Shown in pieces: positions 25,226 to 33,909 of a stretch of DNA of 64,000 nucleotides. Made by a program: the position numbers and the translations under genes. Every line of letters begins with the position of its first letter. Within the stretch, counting starts at the first letter, position 1. The stretch lies in contig JASBVS010000047.1 of assembly GCA_029960955.1 (NCBI GenBank), positions 1 through 64,000 on the forward strand, in the 5' to 3' direction. The notes under the pieces are model-generated. The model was not told the DNA's origin. It did no database searches and saw only the letters and a program-made list of their open reading frames with translations. The DNA comes from Bacillota bacterium. GTDB taxonomy: Bacteria; Bacillota; Sulfobacillia; JAIMAT01.

Positions 25226-26130
25226 CCGTGCCCACCGCCCGGCAGCTGCCTGCGGCGCCCGCCGCGCGTCCGCTCCAGGACGGGGACATTCCGGATGGCG
25301 CGGAGGATGGCGGGCACGTCGCGCTCCATCGGTGTCAGGTAGATGCCCAGGACGCCGGTCTCGAGGTTCTTCCTGGCCATGGGCACGTACTCGGGCTCGG
25401 CCACCTCGAAGCGGTAGCCGAAGAGATGGCTCACCTCGTGCAGGATGGCCTGCCGCTGGCCCGGATCGCTCAGGATCACCCGGGCGGCCGGCCCGCGCGG
25501 GACCACCTCGACGCCCACCCCCCAGCGGTCGATCTTCTCGCGCACCTCCCCGAGGCCGACGCTGAGCATGTAGATGCCCGCCACGTAGAGCCCGCCCAGC
25601 TCGTCCCAGGTGAGCCGGCTCTCGCGGACCTCGCAGTAGTCGCCGATGCGGCGTCCCTGGCGGAGGAGGAGGCTGCCGGCCAGCGCCGCCAGGCCCGCGG
25701 CGACGCCCCAGCCGCTCCCCGCCAGCAGGGTGACCGTGGAGACGAGCGCGGAGACCCCGATCACCAGGAAGTAGCGGGCCTCGAAGGTGCGCGCGATCCC
25801 CTCGACGTACGCCTGGCCCCGCGGGATCAGCTCGGTCTCGTCCGCACCCTGGAGCGTCTTCCTCTCCATGTCGCGCACCTGCCGGAACTCGGTGGCGACC
25901 AGGAGCAGGAAGGTGACGGCGGTGAACTGCTTGTCGGCCAGCGCCGGGATGGCGACCGCGCCGATCAGCGCGGCGATCAGGCCGAGCCCCAGGTGGACGG
26001 TGTAGCCGGCCGGGTAGCTCGGGTAGGCGCGGTAGTCGACGACCATCACCAGGAGGCGCGCGGCCACGCCGAAGACCCAACCCGCCACGATGGGCGGCAG
26101 AAGGTGACCGAGGCTGCCCATGGACGTCAC
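25222..26130 (-). CDS. YIEGIA family sporulation-associated membrane protein
   Basis: A 302-residue protein with several hydrophobic helices in the first 180 residues and the family-naming motif present as YVEGIA at residues 108-113. The C-terminal half is soluble and charged and ends with a basic tail. Members occur in endospore formers next to der and ribosomal S1-like genes, as here, and are thought to be linked to sporulation; the activity is unknown. The GTG at 26130 has GGGAGG eight bases upstream; an ATG nine bases further in is an alternative. Confidence 0.85.
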   Translation of the reverse strand: MTSMGSLGHLLPPIVAGWVFGVAARLLVMVVDYRAYPSYPAGYTVHLGLGLIAALIGAVAIPALADKQFTAVTFLLLVATEFRQVRDMERKTLQGADETELIPRGQAYVEGIARTFEARYFLVIGVSALVSTVTLLAGSGWGVAAGLAALAGSLLLRQGRRIGDYCEVRESRLTWDELGGLYVAGIYMLSVGLGEVREKIDRWGVGVEVVPRGPAARVILSDPGQRQAILHEVSHLFGYRFEVAEPEYVPMARKNLETGVLGIYLTPMERDVPAILRAIRNVPVLERTRGGRRRQLPGGGHG

Positions 26131-26240
26131 GGGCCTAGCCTCCCACCCCGCCCCCCGCCCCTATGCGAAGGGGGACCGGCCCCGGCCGATCCCCCTTCCT
26201 CGCTGCGCCCGCCCGTCCTGCGCCGCCCGCGGCCCCGGCG

Positions 26241-27671
26241 CTACTCGCCTTCGCCGCCCTGCTCGCCGCGGCGCTCCTCGTCCTCCAGGTCGTGCTTGGT
26301 CCGCGTCAGCAGGTCGCCGAACATGTCGCCGATGGTGACCCCCTGGTTGCCGCTGCTGAAGTCGCCGTGCGCCTCGCCGCGGTGCCGGCCGCGCTCGCCC
26401 CGCTCCGGCCGCTCGCGCCGGCTGGGGGCCGGTCGCTCCGGGCGCTCCCACTCCTCCGGCTCCATCGCCTCGCGGATGCTCAGGCTGATCCGGCGCTCGT
26501 CGGGCTGCACCCGGAGCACCTTCACCTTCACCTGCTCGCCTTCCGCGACGACCTCGCGCGGGTCGTTGACGTGATGGTCGGCCAGCTGGGAGATGTGGAC
26601 CAACCCCTCCACCCCGGGCTCCAGCTCCACGAAGGCGCCGAAGGAAGCGATGCGCACCACCGTCCCGTCGACGACGCTGCCGATGGGGTACTTCAGCTCC
26701 ACGTTCGCCCACGGATCCGGCAGCAGCTCCTTCAGGCCCAGCGAGATCCGCTCGCGCTCCCGGTCGAGGCGGAGCACCTTGACGTCCACCTCGTCGCCCA
26801 CGGAGAGGACGTCGGAGGCGTGCTTGACGCGGCCCCATCCCATCTCCGAGATGTGGAGCAGGCCGTCCACACCGCCCAGGTCGATGAAGGCGCCGAAGTC
26901 GGTCAGCCCCTTGACCACGCCGCGGACGACCTGGCCCTCCTCCAGCCTCGACCAGGTCTCCTCCCGCGCGCGCTGGTACTCCTCCTCCAGCACCACCTTG
27001 CGCGAGAGGATGACGCGGTTCTTGCTCCGGTCGAGCTCGATCACCTTGGCGCGCAGCGTCTGGCCGACGTAGGGCGAGAGGTCGTTGACGTAGCCGCGCT
27101 CGACGTGCGAGGCCGGCATGAAGGCGCGCACGCCCACGTCCAGCACCAGGCCGCCCTTCACCTGCTCGGTCACCTTGGCCTCGATGACCGTGCCGTTCTC
27201 GTACTCCTCCTGCAGCCGCCGCCAGGCCTGGCGCGCGCGGGCCCGCTTCTGCGAGAGGATGGGGTTGCTCTCGTCCACGTTGAGCACGTAGGCGAGGATC
27301 CTGTCGCCCTCGTGGAAGGTCTCCTGCAGGGAGGCTCCGCCGGGCAGCCAGATCTCGTTGAGAGGGATGAAGCCGGAGGATTTGGCATGGACGTCGACCC
27401 AGAGCCCGTCGTCGCTCACCCGCTCGATGACGGCCTCCCGCACCTCGCCCGGGCGGAGCGGCGCGCCCGCGTACTCCAGCTCCGCGCGCTCCACCTCTTC
27501 CTGCGAGGCGGCCGGCTCGGCCGTTTCCGCCGCCTCCTCTCCCGCCGCCGCGCCTTCGTCCGGCCTCTGCTCCTTCTCCGCCTCAGGCAGCGAGGTCTCG
27601 ACGGCCGCGCTCACCTCCCGCGCTCCGTCCTGCACTTCCTCGTTCGTAAACCCCTGCTCGTCCAACGCCAT
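26241..27671 (-). CDS. rpsA: S1 RNA-binding domain protein, ribosomal protein S1 homologue
   Basis: The ATG at 27671 follows AGGTGGAG and gives 476 residues. Four S1 domains can be read: an N-terminal pair (GEVREAVIERVSDDGLWVDV and ENGTVIEAKVTEQVKGGLVLDVG) and a C-terminal pair of the best-conserved type (GQVVRGVVKGLTDFGAFIDL and GSVVDGTVVRIASFGAFVEL). An acidic N-terminal leader and a Glu/Arg-rich tail flank them. Low-G+C Firmicutes have a shorter YpfD version in the same location beside cmk, so it probably binds mRNA on the 30S subunit or acts in RNA turnover. Confidence 0.9.
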   Translation of the reverse strand: MALDEQGFTNEEVQDGAREVSAAVETSLPEAEKEQRPDEGAAAGEEAAETAEPAASQEEVERAELEYAGAPLRPGEVREAVIERVSDDGLWVDVHAKSSGFIPLNEIWLPGGASLQETFHEGDRILAYVLNVDESNPILSQKRARARQAWRRLQEEYENGTVIEAKVTEQVKGGLVLDVGVRAFMPASHVERGYVNDLSPYVGQTLRAKVIELDRSKNRVILSRKVVLEEEYQRAREETWSRLEEGQVVRGVVKGLTDFGAFIDLGGVDGLLHISEMGWGRVKHASDVLSVGDEVDVKVLRLDRERERISLGLKELLPDPWANVELKYPIGSVVDGTVVRIASFGAFVELEPGVEGLVHISQLADHHVNDPREVVAEGEQVKVKVLRVQPDERRISLSIREAMEPEEWERPERPAPSRRERPERGERGRHRGEAHGDFSSGNQGVTIGDMFGDLLTRTKHDLEDEERRGEQGGEGE

Positions 27672-27799
27672 CTCCACCTTGAACCTCCTCGGATCGCCGC
27701 TCAGCCGCCAGGCCAAGAGACGGCACGCTGAGCGGGGTGCCCATGATCGCCAGAATTCCCGGGGGCCGCGTCGCCACGCATGGGTCTAGCCGCCGCGGC

Positions 27800-28471
27800 T
27801 TAGCGATCGCGCCGTCGCGCGCCCAGCTGACGACAGCGGTCCAAAATCAGCTGAACCACGCCGCTTACCGTCATTCCCGTCGTGTCGAGCACCAGCGCGT
27901 CCGGCGCCGGCCGCAACGGCGCCACCTCCCGGCCACTGTCCATCGCGTCCCGCCTCCGGATCTCTTCCGCCACCTCCCCCAGGTCCATGCGGTAGCCTTC
28001 CCGCTGCAGCTGGCGCAGCCGGCGCCGCGCCCTCTCCTCGACCGAGGCGGTGAGGAAGACCTTGCAGTCCGCGTCCGGGACCACGTGCGTGCCCGTGTCC
28101 CGCCCGTCGAGGACGACGCCGCCCTCCGCGGCCAGGCGCCGCTGGAGCGCCACCAGCACGCGGCGCACCTCGCCGTGGGCGGCGACGGTGGAGACCACCG
28201 CCTCCACCTCGGGCGAGCGCAGCCGGTCAGTCACGTCCCGGCCGGCCAGGAGCAGGCGGGGCCGCCCGCCGTCCCGCAGCCGGACGTCGACCTCCCGGGC
28301 GACCCGGCTCACCGCCTCGGCGTCGCCGGGCGGGATGCCCGCCTCCAGCGCCGCCAGGGCCACCGCCCTGTACATGGCACCGGTGTCAATGTACGTGTAG
28401 CCCAGGGCGGCGGCGACCGAGCGGGCCACCGTGCTCTTGCCCGCGCCGGCCGGCCCGTCGATGGCGATCAC
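27800..28471 (-). CDS. cmk: Cytidylate kinase
   Basis: Cmk phosphorylates CMP and dCMP using ATP. The P-loop GPAGAGKST, the substrate segment YIDTGAMYRAVA and the DGRDTGTHVVPDA stretch are diagnostic. The frame is open up to a GTG at 28627, but the GTG at 28471 (MIAIDGPAGAGKST) gives 223 residues, the family length, and the 52-residue extension would run across a perfect intrinsic terminator at 28553-28585. No good ribosome binding site precedes 28471, so the start is not settled. It lies upstream of the S1 gene, a conserved order. Confidence 0.9.
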   Translation of the reverse strand: MIAIDGPAGAGKSTVARSVAAALGYTYIDTGAMYRAVALAALEAGIPPGDAEAVSRVAREVDVRLRDGGRPRLLLAGRDVTDRLRSPEVEAVVSTVAAHGEVRRVLVALQRRLAAEGGVVLDGRDTGTHVVPDADCKVFLTASVEERARRRLRQLQREGYRMDLGEVAEEIRRRDAMDSGREVAPLRPAPDALVLDTTGMTVSGVVQLILDRCRQLGARRRDR

Positions 28472-28552
28472 CGGCAGGCGACGGCGACGAGCCGGGTCCT
28501 GGGGCGATGCTCCGGCCCCGGCGACCGGGTCGAGGTCCGCGGAGGCCGGCGC

Positions 28553-28585
28553 AAAAGAAAAACGCCCCTCTCGGCTCGAGGGGTG
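28553..28585 (-). terminator. Rho-independent terminator upstream of cmk
   Basis: On the minus strand the stem CGCCCCTC/GAGGGGTG (28563-28570 and 28578-28585, one G-U pair, seven-base loop) is followed by TTTTTCTTTT (28553-28562). It is a textbook intrinsic terminator for the gene at 28706 and lies inside the over-extended frame of cmk. Confidence 0.85.
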
Positions 28586-28705
28586 CTTCGCCTCCTCCTC
28601 CGCTTTTCCTCTTTCCCGAGACGACACGCGCCAGACCCACCTGCCACCGCTGCGACCTCGCGAGCCGGGTCCGCACGCGCCCGCCCGCAGTCCTCACGCA
28701 GTCTA

Positions 28706-29215
28706 TCACCGCGCCGACTCTCCGACAACCACATCCAGGAGCTCCCGCTGCCCGGGATCGAGCCGGATGACCGTACCCGCCGCCGGGCGAAGCAGCTCCG
28801 GCGACGTGCGCGTCACCACCACGCGCACCGGCCGGCTCGCCCCGGCCCCCAGGCGGAGCTCGAGCCGTTCCCCCGGCGCCAGCTCCACCAGCAGCGTCGG
28901 CTGCTGGAAGCCGCCCAGCGGGCGGCCGCCGGCGAGCACGGAGAGCTCCGGCGCCCGCGGCGCGTCCAGCAGCAGGAGCTCGAGCCACGCGGGCTGCCGC
29001 GCCGGCGAGCGGCCCGGGGGAAGAGGGGCCAGCGCGGGCTGCGCCGGGCCCGTCACCGCCGGCCAGACGCCGGCGTCCAGCCCCTGGTTGAAGAGCGCCC
29101 AGAGGTTTCCCTGGGCGTCGTAGCGGATGCTCTGGACGGCCGCGGCCAGGGCGAGGGCCACGAGGACGAGACGGAGGACGGCGCCCCGGCCGGGCCTGCC
29201 ATGCGTCGCGCGCAT
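28706..29215 (-). CDS. Secreted or membrane-anchored hypothetical protein (169 aa)
   Basis: The ATG at 29215 follows AGGGG and encodes a basic N-terminus and one hydrophobic helix (LRLVLVALALAAAVQ, about 14-28), then a domain of alternating hydrophobic strands (LELLLLDAP, TLLVELAPGERLELRLG, VRVVVTR). It looks like a signal-anchored beta-sandwich outside the membrane. No family is recognised. It is followed by a strong terminator, so it forms its own transcription unit or ends one starting further upstream with the aldolase. Confidence 0.6.
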   Translation of the reverse strand: MRATHGRPGRGAVLRLVLVALALAAAVQSIRYDAQGNLWALFNQGLDAGVWPAVTGPAQPALAPLPPGRSPARQPAWLELLLLDAPRAPELSVLAGGRPLGGFQQPTLLVELAPGERLELRLGAGASRPVRVVVTRTSPELLRPAAGTVIRLDPGQRELLDVVVGESAR

Positions 29216-29316
29216 CGCATCGCCCCTGGCAGCGTATGCGGCGACGCTCCCCCGCTAGCCCCCGCCCGGCCGGGAAGCGGCCCGCCCTTGAGCCCGACCT
29301 TCCGCCCGGAGCGGGG

Positions 29317-30171
29317 TCAGGCGCGGCCGGCCGAGCCGAAGAGGCGCATCTTCTCCTGCACCTTCGCCTGCATGGCCTGGCGGGCGGGGCCGAGGATCTT
29401 CCGCGGGTCGATCTCGCCCGGATGCTCGGGCAGCCAGCCGCGGAGCGCGGCGCTGAAGGCCTGGCGGAGCTCGGTGTCGATGTTGATCTTGCGCACCCCG
29501 CGACGGATCGCCTCGCGGATCTGGTCGTCGGGGACGCCCGAGGAGCCGTGGAGGACCAGCGGCACCCGGACCCGGCGGTCGATGGCCTCGAGCCGCGCGA
29601 AGTCCAGGTGGGGCGCCTGGCGATAGACGCCGTGCGCCGTGCCGACCGCCACCGCCAGGGCGTCGGCGCCCGTCTCCCGGACGAAGGCCTCCGCCTGCTC
29701 CGGGTCGGTGTAGAGCGCTTCCTGCTCGGAGACCGAGACCAGGTCCTCGGTGCCGGCGATGGTGCCCAGCTCGGCCTCGACGGAGACGCCGACCGCATGC
29801 GCGATCTCCACGATCCGCCGCGTGCCGGCGACGTTCTCCGCGTAGGGGAGCTTGGAGCCGTCGAACATGAGGCTGGTGTAGCCCGCCCGCAGGCAGGCGA
29901 CCTCGGTGGCGAAGTCGGTTCCGTGGTCGAGGTGGAGCGCCACCGGCACGGTCGCTTCCTCCGCCGCCGCGCGGATCATCGCGGCCAGGAGGGGAAGGCC
30001 CGCGTACTCGAGCGCCCCCTGGCTGGTCTGCACGATCACCGGCGACCGCTCCGCCTCCGCCGCGGCCAGGATGGCCTGGAGGATCTCGAGGTTGTTGCAG
30101 TTGAAGGCGCCCACCGCGTAGCCGCCGGCGTCCGCCGCCTGCAGAAGCTCTGCGCTCGTCACCAGGGGCAC
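29317..30171 (-). CDS. fba: Class II fructose-1,6-bisphosphate aldolase
   Basis: The GTG at 30171 after GGGAGGG yields 284 residues, the usual length; upstream codons are an artefact. The zinc enzyme cleaves fructose-1,6-bisphosphate to dihydroxyacetone phosphate and glyceraldehyde-3-phosphate. Readable motifs are YAVGAFNCNNLEILQAI, the metal-binding and catalytic HLDHGTDF, SLMFDGSKLPYAENV, VGTAHGVY and the phosphate-binding LVLHGSSGVPDDQIREAI with KINIDTELR. The sequence is of the Bacillus FbaA/Y-type subgroup. It may also act on tagatose bisphosphate, which cannot be excluded. Confidence 0.95.
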   Translation of the reverse strand: MPLVTSAELLQAADAGGYAVGAFNCNNLEILQAILAAAEAERSPVIVQTSQGALEYAGLPLLAAMIRAAAEEATVPVALHLDHGTDFATEVACLRAGYTSLMFDGSKLPYAENVAGTRRIVEIAHAVGVSVEAELGTIAGTEDLVSVSEQEALYTDPEQAEAFVRETGADALAVAVGTAHGVYRQAPHLDFARLEAIDRRVRVPLVLHGSSGVPDDQIREAIRRGVRKINIDTELRQAFSAALRGWLPEHPGEIDPRKILGPARQAMQAKVQEKMRLFGSAGRA

Positions 30172-30233
30172 GACCGACCCTCCCCGCCTCTGCCCCGCTC
30201 GCCCCCGGGGCCATCCCCGGCCGGGCGCGGCCC

Positions 30234-30542
30234 TCAGCCCATGCGGAACTGGACGCCGAAGCCGCCGCGCGGGTAGAGCCACTCGATGTTGCGGCTGGGG
30301 CAGCCGATGCGGCAGGCGCCGCACTCCAGGCAGCCCTCGAAGGCGACCAGGGTCATCTTCCGTTCGTCATCCCAGTCGTATACCGCCGCCGGGCAGAAGA
30401 CCATGCACGGCTTCTCCTCGCAGCTGCGGCAGACCTCCTGGTCCTTGATGATCAGGTGCGAGTCGTTGTCCGCCCGGAACCGGGTCCGGTAGAGCTTGGC
30501 CTCGATGTCCGAGCGGGTCGCCACCAGCTCTTCCTTGGTCAT
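30234..30542 (-). CDS. fixX: FixX-type ferredoxin
   Basis: The ATG at 30542 overlaps the stop of fixC (ATGA), giving 102 residues. Two cysteine clusters are readable, CRSCEEKPCMVFCPAAVY and CLECGACRIGCPSRNIEW, the second suited to a [4Fe-4S] cluster. FixX mediates electron transfer between the flavoprotein FixC and an acceptor. It is the last gene of fixABCX and is adjacent to no nitrogenase gene in this window. Confidence 0.95.
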   Translation of the reverse strand: MTKEELVATRSDIEAKLYRTRFRADNDSHLIIKDQEVCRSCEEKPCMVFCPAAVYDWDDERKMTLVAFEGCLECGACRIGCPSRNIEWLYPRGGFGVQFRMG

Positions 30543-31834
30543 GCCAGAGCCCTCCATCCACGCACCAGGTCCATGCCGATCCGCCAGAGCGACCGCCGGC
30601 CGCGGATCTGGTCGAGAAGCCCGCGCACGTGCTCCGCCTTGGGCCGCAGGTCGACGGTGAAGAGCTGCCGCGCCACGCCGTTGGCCAGGCGGGGATAGAA
30701 GTCGAAGTACTGCCGGTTGTCCGCGAAGAAGGTGCCGACCCGGCTGAACTGCTTCAGGTCGCGGAAGACGAAGGAGTCCTCCAGGCGGTCCCGGTAACGG
30801 GAGAGCGTCCTCTCCGTGAAGTCGCCCTTCTCGAGCGCCTCCAGCATCGTCTCCCCGGCCAGCTTCCCCGAGACCATGGCCAGGTCGGTCCCCTCCATGG
30901 TGACCGCGTTGACCATGGCGGCCGAGTCGCCCGCCACCAGGACGCCGTTTCCGTAGAGCCTGGGCATGGCGCGGTAGCCGCCCTCCGGGATCAGGTGCGC
31001 GCTGTATTCGCGCATCTCTCCGCCCTTGAGGAGCGGAGCGACCGAGGGGTGCGCCTTGATCCGCTCCAGAAGGCGGTTGGGGTTCTCGCCCTGCTCCCGC
31101 AGGTGGGAGAGCAGGACGGCGGTGCCGATGGAGACCGTGTCGCTGTTGGTGTACAGGAAGGCGGAGCCCATCAGGCCGGCCGTCGCCTCCCCGCCCAGCA
31201 TCTCGACCGCGGTCCCCTCCCCCTCGGTCAGGCCGAAGCGCTCCTCGATGGCGCCCTTGGGGAGCTGGATCACTTCCTTGACGCCCAGGACCACCTCGTC
31301 CGCGCGCCAGTCGCGGCCCAGGCCGGCCTTCTCCACCAGGAGCGCGTTGACACCCTGGGCGATCAGCACCAGCGGCGCCTCCACCTCGCCCTCCGGCCGG
31401 GAGGTGACGACGCCGCGGATGGTCCGCCCGTCGCGCAGCAGGTCGACCACCGTGGTCTGCGTGATCACCTGCGCCCCCGCCTTCTCCACCTTGCCCGCGA
31501 ACCAGGCGTCGAACTTGGCCCGCATCACCGACCAGGCGTTCGGCTTCTCCCGCCAGGCGGCGTCCTCGTAGGCGATCTTGAGCGCGGATCGCTCGTCCAG
31601 GAACCAGTACTCGTGGTGACCGATGCGCCGCTCGAGCGGGGCCTCGGAGGCGAAGCCGGGGACCACCCAGTCGGTCGGCTCGTGGTAGATGACGCCGCCG
31701 AACATGTTCTTGGCGCCGGCGTAGTCGCCGCGCTCGATCACCGCCACCTTCACCCCGGCCTGCGCCAGCACCAGGGCGGCCGAGAGGCCGGCGGGTCCGC
31801 CACCCACGATCACGGCGTCGAAACGAATCGCCAT
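30539..31834 (-). CDS. fixC: FixC flavoprotein (ETF-quinone oxidoreductase family)
   Basis: A 431-residue FAD protein starting [47 protein letters not shown], with the GxGxxG dinucleotide-binding site and the ETF-QO-type GAKNMFGG. The second FAD motif is [32 protein letters not shown]. In the FixABCX complex it takes electrons from the FixAB flavoprotein and passes them to a quinone. The start lies three bases after the fixB stop. Confidence 0.96.
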   Translation of the reverse strand: MAIRFDAVIVGGGPAGLSAALVLAQAGVKVAVIERGDYAGAKNMFGGVIYHEPTDWVVPGFASEAPLERRIGHHEYWFLDERSALKIAYEDAAWREKPNAWSVMRAKFDAWFAGKVEKAGAQVITQTTVVDLLRDGRTIRGVVTSRPEGEVEAPLVLIAQGVNALLVEKAGLGRDWRADEVVLGVKEVIQLPKGAIEERFGLTEGEGTAVEMLGGEATAGLMGSAFLYTNSDTVSIGTAVLLSHLREQGENPNRLLERIKAHPSVAPLLKGGEMREYSAHLIPEGGYRAMPRLYGNGVLVAGDSAAMVNAVTMEGTDLAMVSGKLAGETMLEALEKGDFTERTLSRYRDRLEDSFVFRDLKQFSRVGTFFADNRQYFDFYPRLANGVARQLFTVDLRPKAEHVRGLLDQIRGRRSLWRIGMDLVRGWRALA

Positions 31835-31837
31835 CGA

Positions 31838-32881
31838 TTACCCTCCTACGGTCTCGAGTACCGCCCGGCGTCCGCGCTGCCGCACCGCCTGCGTGAGCGC
31901 AGGGACCACCTTGAAGAGGTCGCCCACGATGCCCACGTGCGCCACCTGGAAGATGGGGGCGTGGGGATCGGAGTTGATCGCCACGATGGTGCCGGACTGC
32001 ATCATGCCGACGACGTGCTGGACCGCCCCCGAGATGCCCACCGCGACGTAGAGCTTGGGCCGCACGGTGATGCCGGTCTGCCCGACCTGGCGAGCCTTGG
32101 GAAGCCAGCCCGCGTCGCAGATGGGGCGCGAGCCCGCCACCTCGCCGCCCAGCGCCTCGGCCAGCTCCTCCACCAGGTAGAGGTTGGCCTTGGAGCCGAT
32201 CCCGCGGCCGGCGGCGACGATCACGTCGGCCTCGTCCAGGATCCGGCTCTCGTTGCTCTCCTCCACCACCTTCAGCACCCGGGTGGGCGCGTCGGCCGCC
32301 ACGTCGCCCACCTCCAGGCGGATCACCTCACCGTGCCGGCTGGGGTCGGGCTCCGGGCGCGGCATCACCTTCGGCCGAACGGTTGCCATCTGCGGCCGCC
32401 AGTTCGCGCTGGTGATGGTCGCCAGCTGCTGCCCGCCGAAGGTGGGGCGGGTGGCCAGGAGCATCCGCTTCTGGACGTCCATCTCCAGCTGCGTGGTGTC
32501 GGCGGTCAACCCGCAGGCCAGGTCGGTGGCGACGGTGCTGGCCAGGTCCCTCCCCTGCGTGGTGGCGGGGAGGAGGAAGATCTCCGGCTTCCTCTCCAGG
32601 ACCAGCTGGACCACCAGGCGCCCGTAGACCTCGGTGCGGAACTCGGCCAGCTCCGGGTGCTCGGCGACGAAGACCCTGTCGGCGCCGCAGGCGACCGCCT
32701 CGTCCGCATACCGCCCCACCCCGTCGCCGATCAGGACGGCCGCGACGTAGGTGTCGATGGCGTCGGCCAGGCGGCGCGCCGCCCCGATCAGCTCCCAGGT
32801 GACGGGACTCACCTGGCCGCGCCGCTGCTCGGCGTAAACCCAGATGCCCCGCCACTCGTCGATGTTGACGTTCTTGGGCAT
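31838..32881 (-). CDS. fixB: FixB, electron-transfer flavoprotein alpha subunit
   Basis: A 347-residue protein of the EtfA/FixB family. The C-terminal FAD domain carries [69 protein letters not shown], the diagnostic ETF-alpha signature. It binds FAD and pairs with FixA. The ATG at 32881 begins [19 protein letters not shown]; the next upstream gene is fixA, five bases away. FixAB in nitrogen fixers and aerobic Bacteria bifurcates electrons from NADH; that role here is inferred from synteny. Confidence 0.96.
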   Translation of the reverse strand: MPKNVNIDEWRGIWVYAEQRRGQVSPVTWELIGAARRLADAIDTYVAAVLIGDGVGRYADEAVACGADRVFVAEHPELAEFRTEVYGRLVVQLVLERKPEIFLLPATTQGRDLASTVATDLACGLTADTTQLEMDVQKRMLLATRPTFGGQQLATITSANWRPQMATVRPKVMPRPEPDPSRHGEVIRLEVGDVAADAPTRVLKVVEESNESRILDEADVIVAAGRGIGSKANLYLVEELAEALGGEVAGSRPICDAGWLPKARQVGQTGITVRPKLYVAVGISGAVQHVVGMMQSGTIVAINSDPHAPIFQVAHVGIVGDLFKVVPALTQAVRQRGRRAVLETVGG

Positions 32882-32885
32882 CGCC

Positions 32886-33725
32886 TCACGCCTCCTTCGC
32901 GCCGACCGGCTCGAAGCCCGGGATGCGGTGCTCTGCGATCAGGAAGTCGACCAGGGAGGCGGCCGCCTCCGCCGGCTCGCCCTCGAAGAGCCGGCACGTG
33001 TCGGTGCGCGGCTCGGGCACGAAGCTCTTGGAGACGATGGTCGGCGACCCCTTGAGGCCGCACTGCTCCGGGTCGGCGCCGACGTCGTCCACCGACCAGG
33101 CGGTCACCTGCGCCTGCTGGGCGGCCAGGAGCGCGGGCAGCGAGGCGTAGCGGACCTGGTTCAGGTCGGCCGAGCAGGTGAGGACCGCCGGCAGGCGCGA
33201 CTCCAGGGTGACGACGGCGCCCTCGATGTGCCGCTGGACCACGATCCGCTTCGCCTCGAAGTCGACCTCCTCGATGGCGGTGACGTAGCTGAGGAGCGGG
33301 ACCCGGAGGCGGCGGGCCAGGCCGGGCCCCACCTGGCCGGTGTCGCCGTCCAGGGCGTAGCGCCCCGTCAGGACCACGTCGACGGGGCCGCGCTCCTTCT
33401 CGATCTTCTGGATGGCCGACCAGAGCGCGTAGGTGGTGGCGAAGGTGTCGGCGGCGGCGAAGCGGCGGTCGGTGAGGAGCACGCCCTCGTCGGCGCCCAG
33501 CGCCAGGCACTCGCGCAGCGCCGAGGCGGCGAAGTTCGGCCCCATGGTCAGCACCGTGACGCGGCCGCCGAAGCGGTCGCGGAACTCCAGCGCCGCTTCG
33601 AGGGCGTGGAGGTCCTCGGGGTTGACGATGTTGGGCACACCTCGCCGGTCGAGCGTCCCCGTCTTGGGGTCGATGCGGACCTCGGTCGTGTCGGGAACCT
33701 GCTTGATGCAGACCACGGCGTGCAT
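32886..33725 (-). CDS. fixA: FixA, electron-transfer flavoprotein beta subunit
   Basis: A 279-residue EtfB/FixA protein beginning MHAVVCIKQVPDTTEVRIDPKTGTLDRRGVPNIVNPEDLHALEAAL, the conserved first half of ETF-beta. VLTGRYALDGDTGQVGPGLA is the nucleotide-binding motif, and AVVTLESRLPAVLTCSADLNQVRYASLP the family signature. The ATG at 33725 has AAGGGA upstream. It opens the fixABCX operon, which catalyses electron bifurcation between NADH, quinone and a low-potential acceptor in characterised systems. Confidence 0.96.
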   Translation of the reverse strand: MHAVVCIKQVPDTTEVRIDPKTGTLDRRGVPNIVNPEDLHALEAALEFRDRFGGRVTVLTMGPNFAASALRECLALGADEGVLLTDRRFAAADTFATTYALWSAIQKIEKERGPVDVVLTGRYALDGDTGQVGPGLARRLRVPLLSYVTAIEEVDFEAKRIVVQRHIEGAVVTLESRLPAVLTCSADLNQVRYASLPALLAAQQAQVTAWSVDDVGADPEQCGLKGSPTIVSKSFVPEPRTDTCRLFEGEPAEAAASLVDFLIAEHRIPGFEPVGAKEA

Positions 33726-33799
33726 GTGAATCCCTTCACTTTCTCGCCCGCAAGAAGGCGGCGGATTCGATGCTAAGTGGAGTCTAATCCAGCTTCAGC

Positions 33800-33889
33800 C
33801 CCGCGTCATCGCGGGAGAGGATGAAAACTTCCTCCATGCCGTAGCCCGGAAGGGCGAGGGACGGCCGTCCGCCCTAGCCCGTCCGGGCT
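33800..33889 (-). terminator. Stem-loops downstream of pncB, before fixA promoter region
   Basis: AGCCCGGAAGGGC (33843-33855) pairs with GCCCGTCCGGGCT (33877-33889) with one mismatch, and the loop holds the palindrome GGACGGCCGTCC (33859-33870). A further perfect hairpin CCCGCG-TCAT-CGCGGG follows at 33800-33815. Together they separate pncB from fixA. They lack a T-run directly after the stem. Confidence 0.45.
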
Positions 33890-33909
33890 CCGTCCGGCCG
33901 CCCGCGCCT

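Noticed and set aside
28480-28627. N-terminal extension of cytidylate kinase
   Set aside because: It contains an intrinsic terminator and has no homology to the family; the mature size fits a start at 28471.
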